Shown here piece by piece: positions 23,052-56,200 of a DNA stretch of 64,000 nt (position 1 is its first letter; each line of letters begins with the position of its first letter). The notes under the pieces are model-generated. The model was not told where the DNA came from, searched no databases, and saw nothing but the letters and a program-made list of their open reading frames with translations. Source of the DNA: Trachythela sp. YZ-2020 (Eukaryota; Cnidaria; Anthozoa; Malacalcyonacea; Clavulariidae). The stretch spans positions 372,001 to 436,000 of the forward strand of contig JADLSH010000145.1 of assembly GCA_016169945.1 (NCBI GenBank). Direction: 5' to 3'. The position numbers and the translations under genes are program-made.

Positions 23052-23290
23052 TCAAAAACGAGTTTGAGTGTTTGATCACGGTATCAAAACACGAGAATGC
23101 TAATGAATCTCGATTAGCTTTCGAGTGTTTTGTTACCGTGATCAAACACGCAGAACGAGTTTTTGAAATGGCTTCTCAAAACGAAAGGCAGTGAACCAAT
23201 CAGGCGCCGTTTTAGGACAATCGCATTGATTTTTTGTTAAATTATGATGAATGAAACACTAGTGTTTGATTATCAAACACTAGTGTTTGA
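23052..23290. mobile_element. Palindromic repeats with GTGTTTGATCACGGTA arms
   Basis: The first palindrome (23052-23168) has arms CGAGTTTGAGTGTTTGATCA and complement, with spacer CGAGAATGCTAATGAATCTCG. A second hairpin at 23252-23290 repeats CAAACACTAGTGTTTGAT twice. The following 23360-23382 word GAATTATTAATGAGTTTGAG recurs at 30479 beside another palindrome, so both belong to one MITE family. Confidence 0.7.
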
Positions 23291-23494
23291 TGCAGTGTTT
23301 TACCAGGTATGAAAGCCCATTCACGTGACGGAATGGAGCTGCCTGATTGAGTAAATTGCTAATGAATTATTAATGAGTTTGAGAACATGATATCTCATGT
23401 TTAACACTCGAAATAAATCTGGTATTTCCGCGCACCCATGTATTATTCTTTATATACTACGTGTCAGTATGTGCAGGAGGAGCAGTATTAAAGT

Positions 23495-23920
23495 CAGCGG
23501 TGTAACGCTCATAAGGTAGGGTTAGGGCGAGAACTAAGGGCCCCCGACAGTTGGGGGCCTCCAGCTTGCTGCTGCCCCGCCCCCGCCAAAACTAGAATAC
23601 AGTATTATAACGATTAAACATAAAAAATGCAGGTTAACATCGAGGTGCGAGCCTGTTGACGTCACATTACATGAAGTTCTTGAACTTTCCATTTGATGAA
23701 TGCAAACCACTGACCTGATTCAAAATAGAATGTCTGCCAGTGGAAAGCGAAACTACAAATCTGGGGCACAAAAATCTCTTCATCTAAAAACATATATTAA
23801 GTAGAACACTGATATAGGCAGCTTTCAAATAAATCAATATTCCGTGGCAGTCAAATCATGACAACAGGGGCCCCAAGCCAAATATGCCTAAGGGCCCCGT
23901 CATTCTTCGTTACGCCACTG
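23495..23920. mobile_element. hAT-like element remnant
   Basis: The ends CAGCGGTGTAACG and CGTTACGCCACTG form an imperfect inverted repeat of the CAGTGGCGTAACG type common in hAT-derived elements. Interior has GGGCCCC-rich blocks at both sides. The flanks do not show an exact 8-bp duplication. Confidence 0.55.
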
Positions 23921-24914
23921 ATAATTGAACGCCTATAGCACAATACATGGTGGCAAAGTGCCATGGAAAAATATTTTGATAATTGCTTGCCACTTAGACC
24001 TGTGTAGTGTGTCAGGTATCAGGCCTCTTTGAAAAGTAGTTTGTTACTGTTACTTGTTAGGTACATGCAGTGATAGCGTTAGAATTATATATATAAACTT
24101 TGGATTTTTTTAATAATTTAGGTTGTGAAGACTATAAAAGTTAGTGAATATATATATACCAGTGCCTTAGTGTTAATGTCGTCTGTGCCTTAAATTCGCG
24201 GTAATCGTTATAATATTGTCAAAGAGGTTGCCAAGCCAAGGTTGACTACAACTTTTGAAGGGTGCGTTTTGAAAGCGTTGTATCAATTCGTTTTTCGTTA
24301 AAAACGCGATGGAATATATTATGTTCATGTTATACTTCCTTCGAGCAGAACGTTTCGGAATTATTTATTCAACCCACCCAATGCGCGTGACGGGCCGGTG
24401 GAGAAACGTACAACGGAAAATTTGCAGTTGTGACTTGCGGTTGATGTTGTAAACTGTTATCTATACATGTGGAGATGTGGTATAATGACTGATTAAAATA
24501 TGACGAAAGTGCTTGAAATAAAGTGCTTTAAATTAAGCAATAGAAACACAATAAACTGTTTCATTTACGTTCTAGAATTTCATTTCAAATAACTTGTATA
24601 ATAACTAGTAATAACTAGAGGCAGGGCACTCAAGTACATGCATAAATTATACATCACTAATTATAAATTATACATGCCGAAATTATACATGCAGAAATTA
24701 CGCATTCAGTTCTGTTCAGCAAGGGGAAGCAAGACAAACTTTTGTAAATTTCCCATCCAAATTGAACCAAAATTCTGTGACCATTAGCTTCACAATTTTT
24801 TTAATTAATCAAAATGTTTGACAACTTTTTGGTCATCATGCCACAGACAAACGAACACACACACACATATAAACCCAGGTTAAAACATAACCTGGCGAAG
24901 GTGATAACTAAATA

Positions 24915-25151
24915 GGGAGTTTCAGCTTCACGTTTGAGGGCAACGGCAAACGGCAGAGTCGAATTTTCTTGGCAGAATGTTCGCTTAACTTTTTCGCTCC
25001 GTATTTTCTTTCTTATCTCAAAAGAATCATCATACATTACAGTTTTAAAATAGCAAGTTCATTTCCCATTTATTGCATTATAGCGTAAATTTTTCTTTTG
25101 CCTGGCGTTCGTTTGCCATCGTTTGACGATGAACGCGAAGCTTAAACTCTC
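24915..25151. mobile_element. MITE with GGGAGTTTCAGCTTC ends
   Basis: The left end GGGAGTTTCAGCTTCACGTT and right end GCGAAGCTTAAACTCTC are flanked by TA dinucleotides (24913-24914, 25152-25153). A TA duplication would fit Tc1/mariner-like elements. Inner arms share CGGCAAACG and CGTTTGCC. No coding capacity. Confidence 0.6.
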
Positions 25152-25489
25152 TAATAATAACTCTTTAATCCTGCAAATTACCCTAAAACCACAGATGAAA
25201 TTTATGCTGAGCATCAATTTGATATTTTTTTCTTTATTTATACAAACTAAGCTGATAATCGGTTTAGAAAAAATCTAGTTATATACAGGTCATGCAGGTC
25301 AAATCTTACTGCAGGTCAACGTAATTATGTTGTAATCAGTTTTAATAATAACATGGCTAAACAGAGAGCAGCAATATGTCTACATACGCAGATTATGGTG
25401 GATTAAATTATCCTTTCATGTTGCAAATTGATCAATCAGTAGACCTTGCACAACAGTAGCAGTTCTGTAGAGATAGTCTTGCTTGCAAC

Positions 25490-34427
<8,938 letters not shown>

Positions 34428-34449
34428 ATGCAGTTTGCAATGCAATAAA

Positions 34450-35870
34450 CCTAATCAGTTAAAGTATGTCTGGGCTGTTGCCACATATCTTCGGATAACT
34501 CGCATGCATAGTTAGCGGAAACGGGCATCAGCAAGCATTAGCTGGTTACGTTCAGTGTTGCAACGAATGTGTAACGGATATGTCGAGATTATCCTCTCGC
34601 TAACAAGGTCGTCCCATACTTGTGGTAACAGGTCTTGTGACCTGATTATGACAAAGAAAGATAATTATAACCAGAGAATCACAACATTGATCACGTTTGC
34701 TTCACCAATTACAAAACTTTTAAAAGGCTATAACCTTTGGTCCATTTGTACTTTTTTTGAAAATGCAACCCGGCCGCACATGCTGTATAAATTACTTCAA
34801 TTAATAAACCAATGGAAACCAAGACAACGTTTTTTTGACATCAGTGTTATTCAAAAATTGTTAACAATTACAATTGTCCATATACATGACAACATATAGT
34901 AGTTTTAACGAAAAAGCAATAATTGTAAATGAACTGGTCTTTTTTGAAATACAAACTTTAGTAATAAAGGACAGACAGTTTAACATTGAAATATTATTGT
35001 CCATATAGTAACAAACGTCTAGTTAATATGCACAACTAGTCTATCGTCGGGGGTGGAATAATGAATATCTGAGTTTAAAAATATCCAGAATTGACGAGTA
35101 GATTTAAGGTGGAAAGGAATAAAGTATCATAAATAACAAAAGTGAATCAATAATCCAAAATACGATCAATAACGATAATTTTGATAATGCATAAATAATA
35201 GCCTTGCAATTATTCCGCTTCCACCCCCGAGGAACATGCAAGTGAACTTGCAAAGGGTTCATTTCGTATTTCTAAATTTAGTTCAATGTAATACGCAAAT
35301 TACAAGCGAACCAAGTTAGTTTGTTCAACATCAAGCTTGGACAAGAAACGGTAGAACGGATAACTTATATTAAATAACAGAACGCAAGTTGGGGAAATAT
35401 TCTGTGAAATATCACTTTTACTTTTGATTAATAAAATCTGCTTTTACGTAGAAATTGAAAATAATAATATCAAATATCCAAGGCTGGTTTATTGAATGTA
35501 TGGAGATTGGGTTCAGTCCAAGATCGATATTTTATAAAGATTTTCAGCGCGGAACGAGGACATTATTTTAACAGAAGAGTAAAACTCCATGTAAAGTTGA
35601 TCAGATGATTGATACACTCTAAGCTTCAATTATTTAAAATAGTTACATTCTTCGAGTGATGAACTAGCTCTGTCAAAACTTGACACACACTACTGTATAT
35701 TCAAACATCCTGACCAAAAACACTCTGTAAATTACGCTATCTGTTTCTTCCTAGCTGATATATTTTTGTTTCTTTTGTTTTGTTGTCTGACCAGCAAAAT
35801 GACTGTCATCAATTGACAGATAATAACAAACCACGCACTTTCTTCGACTAGTAATTTGTAATGTTGTTAC
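34450..35870. other. Intergenic region between convergent receptor and PSMC5 genes
   Basis: No exon recognised. It contains a MITE-like unit (35046-35230) with CGGGGGTGGAATAAT and ATTCCGCTTCCACCCCCG ends, related to the fragment at 4.05 kb. The part next to 35870 is the PSMC5 3' UTR; a minus-strand AATAAA lies near 35490. Confidence 0.6.
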
Positions 35871-47571
<11,701 letters not shown>

Positions 47572-47788
47572 GTTGGAGCAACTTAATCACTCCCAACATG
47601 CATCGCGATAACACCCTCATTATATTAAGATTGCGCAATACTTGCACGCACGTGAACTTGATCGACACAAAATGCAAATTAATTTATATTTTTATACTCT
47701 ACGACGTTTACATGAAACCACGAAACTCCCATCAAAAACTGGTTCAGTCCACAAACACAAAAAATGCCATGCATCCACCCCACGATGT

Positions 47789-48034
47789 CATAGAGTAAAT
47801 ATTATATAGAGGATTCACTCTCTTGGGAACCTTTGAATTTTTTGGGGTCGCGCATATCGCATTACGCATGTTGGCCGCCATTACTCTGGCCAGTCAATTG
47901 CTTTTTCTGGCCAATAAGCACGCTGAACTGGCGGTCCGCCATTTCTCTGGCCAGTAAACTGCATATTTTTGCATAAAAAACCGAGGACACGTTGCACCGC
48001 TGAGTGGCCCTTCTATATAGATCTTTAATCTGTG
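47789..48034. mobile_element. 246-bp MITE, copy 2, upstream of PSMC5
   Basis: Nearly identical to the copy at 38.93 kb, including GGGGTCGCGCATATCGCATT and the TGGCCAGT-type inner repeats. It lies about 220 bases upstream of the PSMC5 start codon, in the expected promoter region, and abuts a LINE on the other side. No matching target duplication is visible. Confidence 0.85.
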
Positions 48035-48049
48035 GTCATAGACCATGTT

Positions 48050-50246
48050 CAGCTCAGTCAATATATACACCAAACCATGCCAGAAAGCTTGTGGTGCAAG
48101 GATCCAATTTGGCTCCAAAAGATGCTCTTGCATGAATCTTAACAAGTGGTCCTAAAAATTAAAGCAATTCGTTCCAATGATACTCAAGATTGGCTTTCTT
48201 TTAAGAAAATGCGTAATTTTGTTAATTCTGAAATCTTCTACGCTAAGCAAGCCTATTTCAAAAATTCTTTCAATGATAATAAAGACAATCCTAATAAGAC
48301 CTGGAAGATCATTAATGAACTTACTTCTAAGAATAGGAAAAGCCCTCACATTGGCGAGGTTGATTTGAATGGCGTATTAATTAATGACCCTAGCAAAATT
48401 GCTGATGCGTTTAACGATCACTTTTCAAACATCGGACCAGACCTTGCAGATAAAATTAATCTTAATGATAGCAATCGGTCTTATCTTGATTATTTACCTA
48501 ACCAAAATAATGCTATTTTTCAACTGAGAGAAATAAGTATTCCAACCGTTTACGCATTACTGTCCACGTTAAACACTTCTAAAGCAACAGGTTTAGACAA
48601 AATATCTTCTAGGTTAATTAGAGAATGCTCTGACTTAATTGCAGAATCCTCTGTCTTATTTTTAATCGTTCTATCACTACAGGCATATTCCCAAACGAAT
48701 GGAAATGTGCTAAGTTATTCCTATATACAAACAAGGCAAACGCAATTGCGTTGATAACTATCGTCCCATTTCTATTGTTCCTATTGTGGCTAAGGTTTTG
48801 AAAGGGTAATTTATGATCAGCTATATACATTTATAGCTGAAAATGAATTATTAACTAATTATCAATCAGGATTTCGAGGCCTACATTCTACTGTCACCTC
48901 TCTTCTTGAGGCTACCAACGAATGGGCTTATAATATTGACAGTGGTAATGTAAATGCTGTAATGTTTCTTGATCTTAAAAAGCGTTCGACACTGTAGATC
49001 ATGAAATATTGCTGAACAAACTTAATGCATATGGAATCAAGGAACTGCGGGTAACTGGTTAAGATCGTATCTAAATGAACGTAATCAAAAGTGTTTTGTT
49101 AACGGTCATTTCTCCTCGAATCGATTACTACAATGTGGGGTTCCTCAGGGAACTATATTAGGCCCGCTTTTATTTTTAATCTATATTAATGATCTTCCTA
49201 ATTGTCTAATACACTCTCGGGCACGAATGTTTGCTGATGACACTAATTTGACATATGCAAGTAATAACATACATGAAATTAATCATAATCTTAACGAGGA
49301 TCTTGCTAGTGTCAGTGAATGGTTATCAGCAAACAAACTTACTTTAAACCAGACTAAAACTGAATTTATGCTAATTGGCTCTCGCCAAAGAATAAATACT
49401 TTTCAATCTACTCCTTTATTAGTAATAAATAACGTTCCAGTTAAACAAGTCTCTCATACAAAATCACTCGGCGTACATATTGATGAGAACTTATCCTGGA
49501 ATGTTCATATTGAAAACTGAGTAAAAAGTTGCTTCCGGTATTGGTGCACTAAAACGCATTAGACCTTATGTTCCTTTTACCACAATGCAACTTATTTACA
49601 AGTGCTTAGTTCAACCATATTTCGACTACTGCTCTGCTGTCTGGGACAGTTGCAGTAGTTATCTAGTTAACAAATTGCAAAAATTACAAAATCGTGCTGC
49701 CAGGGTATTAACATCTTCTAGTTATGATACAAATGCCGATTATCTTTTCGAAAGTCTTGGATGGAAAAATCTTGTATCTCAGCGTAGGCTTTCCAAGGCT
49801 ATCATGGTGTATAAATCCTTGAATGGTCTTGCTCCAGATTATCTTTCTAATATGTTTGTTGATCGCAATAGTATCACAAATTATGCATTGAGAGACACCA
49901 GTAACAAACTAGCTTTGCCACTACCGCGTACTAATTACTTGAAAAATAGCTTTAGTTATAGCGGTGCAGTACTGTGGAATTCTCTTCCTACTGAGTTAAG
50001 ACAGGCTAGTACTTTACATAAATTTAAGTCTGACTGTAGCAACTTTATTCAATAATTTTTAAATATTTTATCTAATTTTAATCAATTTAATGCACGGCAC
50101 TCATGAAAAACAGGTAGTTTTGTAAATATGTATAGTATAATTTATCATATAGCTAATTTCCTTTGTTACTTTATCATAAGTGTGTAAAATCCTGATGAGT
50201 CCACCGTGACTAAATAAAGTTCACTAACTAACTAACTAACTAACTC
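48050..50246 (+). pseudogene. 5'-truncated CR1/L2/Jockey-like LINE (reverse transcriptase, broken)
   Basis: Frames 48146-48754, about 48850-49200, 49227-49517 and 49585-50055 together give a reverse transcriptase. In order it shows SKATGLDKISSRLIRE, GFRGLHSTVTSLLEATNEW, VMFLDLKK-FDTVDHEILLNKL, CGVPQGTILGPLLFLIYIND, FADDTNLTYA, TKSLGVHIDENLSW and the C-terminal LGWKNL, WNSLPTELR segments. Several single-base frameshifts (near 48700, 48982, 49045 and 49518) and loss of the endonuclease region mean it is dead. The 3' end is a (CTAA)n tail at 50221-50246, which runs directly into a SINE-like unit. Confidence 0.88.
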
Positions 50247-50430
50247 TGTAGCTCAGTTGGTTAGAGCGCTGCACCTGAATGCCTACGGGCCTACAATTGC
50301 ATTTTTCACAACTGCTCCTGGCTAGGTCTAAAAATGTATATAAATTTTCGTTCGAATATTCCATCTACAAACACCTTCTACTATCAGTCCCATCGAACGA
50401 GATGCCGAAAAAAAATCTTGGTAAACTGTA
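50245..50430 (+). mobile_element. tRNA-derived SINE-like unit
   Basis: It begins CTCTGTAGCTCAGTTGGTTA, then GAGCGCTGCACC (tRNA A-box region). Next comes the body CCTGGCTAGGTCTAAAAATG, then TTCGAATATTCCATCTAC, ending near an A-rich stretch at 50409. The B-box part seen in the other copies is lost here. It is immediately adjacent to the LINE tail. Confidence 0.7.
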
Positions 50431-50451
50431 ATGTGCCATTATTCCTGGTAT

Positions 50452-50827
50452 CAGGGCCTTTTTTAACTAATGTACTGGAGGGCCAGCCCCCAGCCCCATG
50501 TTGGCCCCCAGTAAGCTATTTTGCCCCAGCCCCCATGTTGGTCCCCAGTAAGCTATTTTGCCCCCAGTGAAGGTCCTTTTGTCCAAAGTATCAGCAAAAA
50601 AGGGAAAAAAACTGAGTTTAGAGGACAGTTATGGTATTCTCACAACAAAACCTGGCTCCGTTTAGATGGGATATATCAAAACTTGTCTCTCAAAATGCAG
50701 GAAATCAAGCCACAGAGACTCAAGAATACAAAAATTTTCCCCAGACCCCCCTGTAATACACCACCTACTTGTTACGTCCCCTTTCGATGATGGCCCCCCC
50801 ACTAACGATTTCTTAAAAAAGGCCCTG
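50452..50827. mobile_element. 376-bp hAT-like MITE
   Basis: The ends CAGGGCCTTTTTTAA and TTAAAAAAGGCCCTG are flanked by an exact 8-bp duplication CCTGGTAT (50444-50451, 50828-50835). Interior has CCCCAGTAAGCTATTTTGCC repeated. No coding capacity. Confidence 0.9.
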
Positions 50828-51065
50828 CCTGGTATAGCCACTTGCCTCACTCACTCGTGCGCAAGAACGTATTTTTCTCATAGTAAAGACCATTCACAGT
50901 AATCACAGAATTACTGGAGCGTACCGTTAGGCTATATATACGGTTGTTGACCGTTGTGTAAAACTACCTGGCACAACAGTCAACCGCCGAATCTTTGCTA
51001 CACTCTACCTCAGTGCTCTACCCACACTGGCACCGCACAATCGTTGAGTATGGTCCGTGTTTCAT

Positions 51066-51547
51066 GAGGGTGGTAAAGGGTATTTTCGTGAGCCGTGAAT
51101 TGCCAATATTTGTTCCCGTGAAATGACGGATTTTTGTGTCGTGAAACGTGATTTATATCCCTAGCCGTAAGCCGTGATTGACGATAATTTTTGTCCGCGA
51201 AACAAGAATATATTTGTGGCCTGTAGAACAAAGACTGAACGAGCAGTGAGAACGTCAAGAAGAGCAATGTTATGGATGTAACAATTTTACTGCGTGTATT
51301 TCTTGATTTTGTATTAGATATATATATGGGTTGTTTTTATAAAAAATTGTTGAAATTGGTTTCGAAAACGTAAACATTGGGCAAAAGGTTAAGAACGGCA
51401 CTAAATACTCACTTTATAAAATAGAATTTACACATTTGAAAACGTGGTTTTTAGTTTTCGTGAAATGGCTAATTTTTTACATGTGAAACGTGAAATGGCT
51501 GTTTTACCTCACGTGAAACGTGATAGTACCCCCCCTTTACCACCCTC
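51066..51547. mobile_element. 482-bp MITE with GAGGGTGGTAAAGG ends
   Basis: The ends GAGGGTGGTAAAGGG and CCCTTTACCACCCTC (with one extra C) are flanked by TTTCAT on both sides (51060-51065, 51548-51553). Interior repeats words such as CGTGAAATG and CGTGAAACGTGA. A 6-bp duplication would fit some hAT subgroups; the superfamily is not settled. Confidence 0.8.
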
Positions 51548-51848
51548 TTTCATGCACTTTATCGTTATTTTTCATTCACTTCCTACAGACATTCTCTATG
51601 AAATATTGGAAAAGTTAGAGTGCAGGACAGGGTAAAACACGGATCATGTTCACAATTTCTCAAAGCAACTCTCAAATATTTCTCACAATTTCTCAAATAT
51701 TTTTTACACCGAACATGTGCGAGCTCATTGACGTCATTAGCGAAAAATTTGACTTATTAAAGCCTGCCATTCACGAGGGTTAAGGACATCGCGAGGCCAT
51801 TTGATCAGCCACTCTCTCTCGTGTGCGCGTGGTTTTTACTGAGAATTT

Positions 51849-52555
51849 TAACTCGCGAGGTCGTGAGACAAAGATCTATCATGTTTGATATCAGAGTAAC
51901 TTGCTAAATTACGACCTCTCGTGGTGGTGAGCTCAGTCAAGAGCTCTCGTGTGCACCTCGCGAGGCCGCGAGACAAAGATCTATCACGTTTGATATCAGA
52001 GTAACTTGCTAAATTACGACCTCTCGTGGTGGTGAGCTCAGTCAAGATCTCTCGTGTGCACCTCGCGAGGCCGCGAGACAAAGATCTATCATGTTTGATA
52101 TCAGAGTAACTTGCTAAATTACGACCTCTCGTGGTGGTGAGCTCAGCCAAGAGCTCTCGTGTGCACCTCGCGAGGCCACGAGACAAAGATCTATCACGTT
52201 TGATATCAGAGTAACTTGCTAAATTACGACCTCTCGTGGCGGTGAGCTAAGTCAAGAGCTCTCGTGTGCACCTCGCGAGGCCATGAGACAAAGATCTATC
52301 ACGTTTGATATCAGAGTAACTTGCTAAATTACGACCTCTCGTGGTGGTGAGCTCAGCCAAGAGCTCTCGTGTGCACGTCGCGAGACCGTGAGACAATGCT
52401 AAATTACGACCTCTCGTGGTGGTGAGCTAAGCCAAGAGCTCTCGTGTGCACCTCGCGAGGCCATGAGACAAAGATCTATCATGTTTGATATCAGAATAAC
52501 TTGTTAAATTACGACCTCTCGTGGCGGTGAGCTAATCCAAGAGCTCTCGTGTGTG
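51849..52555. repeat. 105-bp satellite array
   Basis: About six and a half copies of a 105-base unit, beginning CACCTCGCGAGGCC and GAGACAAAGATCTATCA and including TTACGACCTCTCGTGGTGGT. One copy (from about 52374) has a 30-base deletion. The unit is a multiple of three, so a 35-residue-repeat frame is open on the minus strand; it is not taken as coding. Confidence 0.95.
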
Positions 52556-52833
52556 GCAGGTTCCTGCATTCTCGTTATGATCGTTATGTATGCGAATTGT
52601 CTCTTGATCAGAAATACTGAGTTCTGTAAGTTGGTTTAAATAGTACTGATCTTTATTGCTAAAACATCCTCGTCCCCAGGCCCAATTGACTGTAGATGTT
52701 ACTTCACGGCTTTCCTAAGTATAATCACCGTATCCGACACCATCAATTTTGAAGCAATTCAGCAACACAATTTAAGTCTTATGACACGGGATTCATAATT
52801 GGATACTCTACTGGAAAATTGTGGAACCTCTCC

Positions 52834-52972
52834 TAGACTTGCTCCAAGTCTCTCTCGAATGGGGAAAAAATTGGGGTCAATCCAGTTTATAATAAGATCA
52901 GGGCGAGGGTTATTATAAACTGGAGGGTTATTATTATTTTTCCCCATTCGAGAGAGACTTGGAGCAAGTCTA
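52834..52972. mobile_element. 139-bp MULE-like MITE
   Basis: Inverted ends of about 35 bp begin TAGACTTGCTCCAAGTCTCT and are flanked by an exact 9-bp duplication AACCTCTCC (52825-52833, 52973-52981). A 9-bp duplication is typical of Mutator-like elements. Similar words occur after fukutin (1.9-2.2 kb) and at 58.50-58.59 kb. Confidence 0.88.
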
Positions 52973-53243
52973 AACCTCTCCTGGATTGTAGAGCATGCAC
53001 ACACCATGCACGCGGTACAATCAACTGGTTACAATACTCCGTTATCTTTTTTCAGACAACACATTTTCACACAGGTTTTGGAAGTGTTACTCTTTTATTA
53101 AAATATATTCTTGTCTAAATGATTTAAGATATGCATGTGTTTAAATATCGTCAGTTCTATTGTTCAGTTCTATTGCGTATAAGAACTTCAGCGTTAAATA
53201 TAACTACACTATACTACCATTGCCAGTATTAAGTGACTTTTGG

Positions 53244-56200
53244 TTAAAGAAATGATCCAGATAGACTGCTGGGATCTTTAATATTTCGATACCTGTACGC
53301 CACATAAACACCAAATATCTGCAAGATAAATATAGCAAGGATTAGAATATGACCAGCTGTGAAAACCCATATTAAGCCATATTAAGCCTGTTTTCCACTT
53401 AAACCGTATCGTAGTGTAGTTGAGGGCCATAACAGTTAACGGAGAGGAATTTCAATATAAGCTTGGCAGAAGGTTGAGAGCTGGTTTCACGACGAACAAT
53501 GGAGGATAAATCAGAGGAGGCAGGGACAATACGAACAGTTAAAAAAGTGGTTCGCATAGCTACGAGGTCCTCGATAAGTTGCGGGACGATTGAGCCCAGA
53601 TCGTCGATGTTGCGGATCATTCCGATCGGGACACCAAGGTAACGGTAGTGAAAGAATGCCGTGGATTATACACACATTACGTTCCACGAGAGCAGCAGCG
53701 TCTTTAGTTTAGTTTAGTTTAGTTTAGTTTAGTTTAATGAATTCGCCACAATAACAGCATTATATTACAATATTATAGTTATGGCAGGGGGAAGAAACAG
53801 AACTTTCGTCCCAATTGCAATCTAACCCCTACTTAATAAGTATAATAAAATAGTTACATAACATCATACAAATAAGTAAGTAATTCAATAAAAATATATA
53901 TATATATATAAAAAGTTCACTATATAAGAAATATGTTACTCGTTTGGATACGTAAATATTTTTGAGACTAATTTTAAACCTGGATAGTGAGTTACAGGAT
54001 TTAACACTAGACGGTAGCGTGTTCCAAAGTTCGGCAGACCTAATAAAATACGATTTCCTGTAGTAGTCTTGTTTGTGTTTTATTATTAAGTTGTAGTTAT
54101 TAGGATCATAGTTCCGTGTTTCCAGGGTTAGTCAAAATAACGGCCGATAGGTCTCCGGTCAAAATGACCGGTCAGCTGGATTTTAGCTCGGTCAAAATCT
54201 GTTTTTGACCGGTCACTAATACGCATATACTAACAGTTTTTATTTGTTTCACGGTGACGTTCTAAACGCTCAAGACGTTAGCAATCACCGTGTATTTAGG
54301 TGAATAGGCAACGTTATCAGTGTTACTGTAGTGCTTTCGGGAAAATCTTTATCATAAGGATTTAAAATTCTAGCGGAAGGCATGAAAATGTGGCCGGTCA
54401 AAATGACCGGCGAGGTTTAAAAGTGACTGGTCAACAGGCATTTTTGGCCGGTCATTGACCGTTGACCGGCCGCTATTTTGAGCCCTAGTTTCATATCGAG
54501 GCTCAAAAGTACGACACAGATGATTACCAATGTCAGTAGATATGAGACCATTTCTAGATTTAAAAAAGACTAACAAGTCTGACATCTCCCTACGGAATTC
54601 TAATGGGAGTAGATTGAGATTAATAAGTCTCTCCCTGCAGGACATTTCCTGAGGGTAGTTCAAAATGAATTTGGTCGCCCTTCGCTGGATATTTTCTATC
54701 AGCGAACGATGTTTCACGGTGTATGGAGACCACAGATTACTTCCGTATTCTAATTTAGGCCGCACCAGAGCACAGTACAGGAGTTTCCTGGTGCAGGGGT
54801 CAATCATGTCCCGACACACCCGTTTAATAAGACCAAGAGTCTTATTAGATATTGCAACGGTATCTTCTATATGCTTTGCACATGAAAGGTCGCTGGTTAC
54901 AGTAATACCAAGGTCGATGATGGAAGACACACTCTCAAGCTTTCGACTGTCAAGACTGTAGAGAGAAGCACGATTATCCCGTCTGAACACGAGACCGAAC
55001 ACAATGGAATTGTAGGAAGCGCCATCCAGGAGCCTGAACTACTGAAGAATAACCTTGCCGCGAGCAACAAGGACCAGATCGTCGTAATCCAAACAAAAGA
55101 AGAGAGTCTCAATTTGTGACAAAATTTATTGAAAGGTAAAGACGCAGCCTTCTGTTTGATCGACCAGATTACAAGTTCCAAACCGAATTTGAATAAAATG
55201 GGGCTGAGAGGGCAACCTTGTTTTAGCCAGCACGCAAAGAGATGGAATCCCTCGTCTCCTGAACAGTTCTGATTGAGGTGGGTGCTTCAGTGTATGCGTT
55301 GGAGATAAGAGAGATCAGATACTTGGGGATATCGATGTGGTACAAGGTGGTGCCGATACGGTCATAAACTAGACTTCCAATGGCGTTACGAAGGTCTAAG
55401 GCACTATTCATTATTTAACAGGGGGGGGGGGGTGGGCTGGTAACTTTGCAATGTCGATTTATAATATTTTTCTTGACTCACCCAAGGAAAATTGTTGTTG
55501 TGGCCCATCTCTGTCTTTGGACACAAATTTGTACACAGTTTTGTATGACAAATCACAGTTTTGTATGACAAATCACAGTTTTGTATGACAAATCAGTTTT
55601 CCAAACTAATAGATTTCCATAAAATGTACTACGCTATAAACAAACTGATAAAAACAGGCAATTTTTTGTCAAAAACCAACGAGGATTCCTTACCAAAGTA
55701 AAACTGAAAAATAATCCAACACCTCCAGCCACAGACAGAATTTGGTCAATTGAATCTTTGAAGTAAGTAAAACATGCTGGACATTGATCACAAAGATTGT
55801 GAGCCTTCGTCTTGCAACAAGGAAGCTAGAAATATGAAAATATCAATGTCATGGGCAAGTTATACAAACCTTCTAGCGCAATGACCCATTTCATAAGAAG
55901 CTCTAACAGTTTATCTACGTGGTATATATGAGCGGGGATAAAAGTAATCAAACATAGCACTCTAAAATTTCTTGAAGTAAAATGAACGTATTTTAACGAA
56001 ACAAATACCGACTTTAAAATATCATCTTTATCAGACAGTAATGCATTGTTCATTATTTCTATGTCTCCAATGGATAAATCTTTCGGGTATCGCAACAACA
56101 TGCATTGTCAATTATTTTTGCTGTTCAATTACGAATTCTTGTAGGGAGTTGCGTAGTTACTGCATGCACGAGCCTTTCACTTCTGTGGCGGGAATTCGAT

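Larger units (their letters stand above)
53399..55411 (-). pseudogene. LINE A: R2/NeSL/RTE-like reverse transcriptase remnant, interrupted
   Basis: Minus-strand pieces flank a younger insertion. Upstream (55411-55020): IGSLVYDRIGTTLYHIDIP, SNAYTEAPTSIR, then frame-slipped KQGCPLSPILF. Downstream (about 53690-53399): HYRYLGVPIGMIRNIDDLG, VPQLIEDLVAM. The KQGCPLSP and YLGVPIG motifs belong to reverse transcriptases. The two parts were evidently one element before LINE B inserted. It lies in the last tetraspanin intron in the same orientation. Confidence 0.65.

Noticed and set aside
51848..52186. 112-codon repeat frame on the minus strand
   Set aside because: The 105-bp satellite unit is divisible by three. 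The translation has no family resemblance and continues in no gene.
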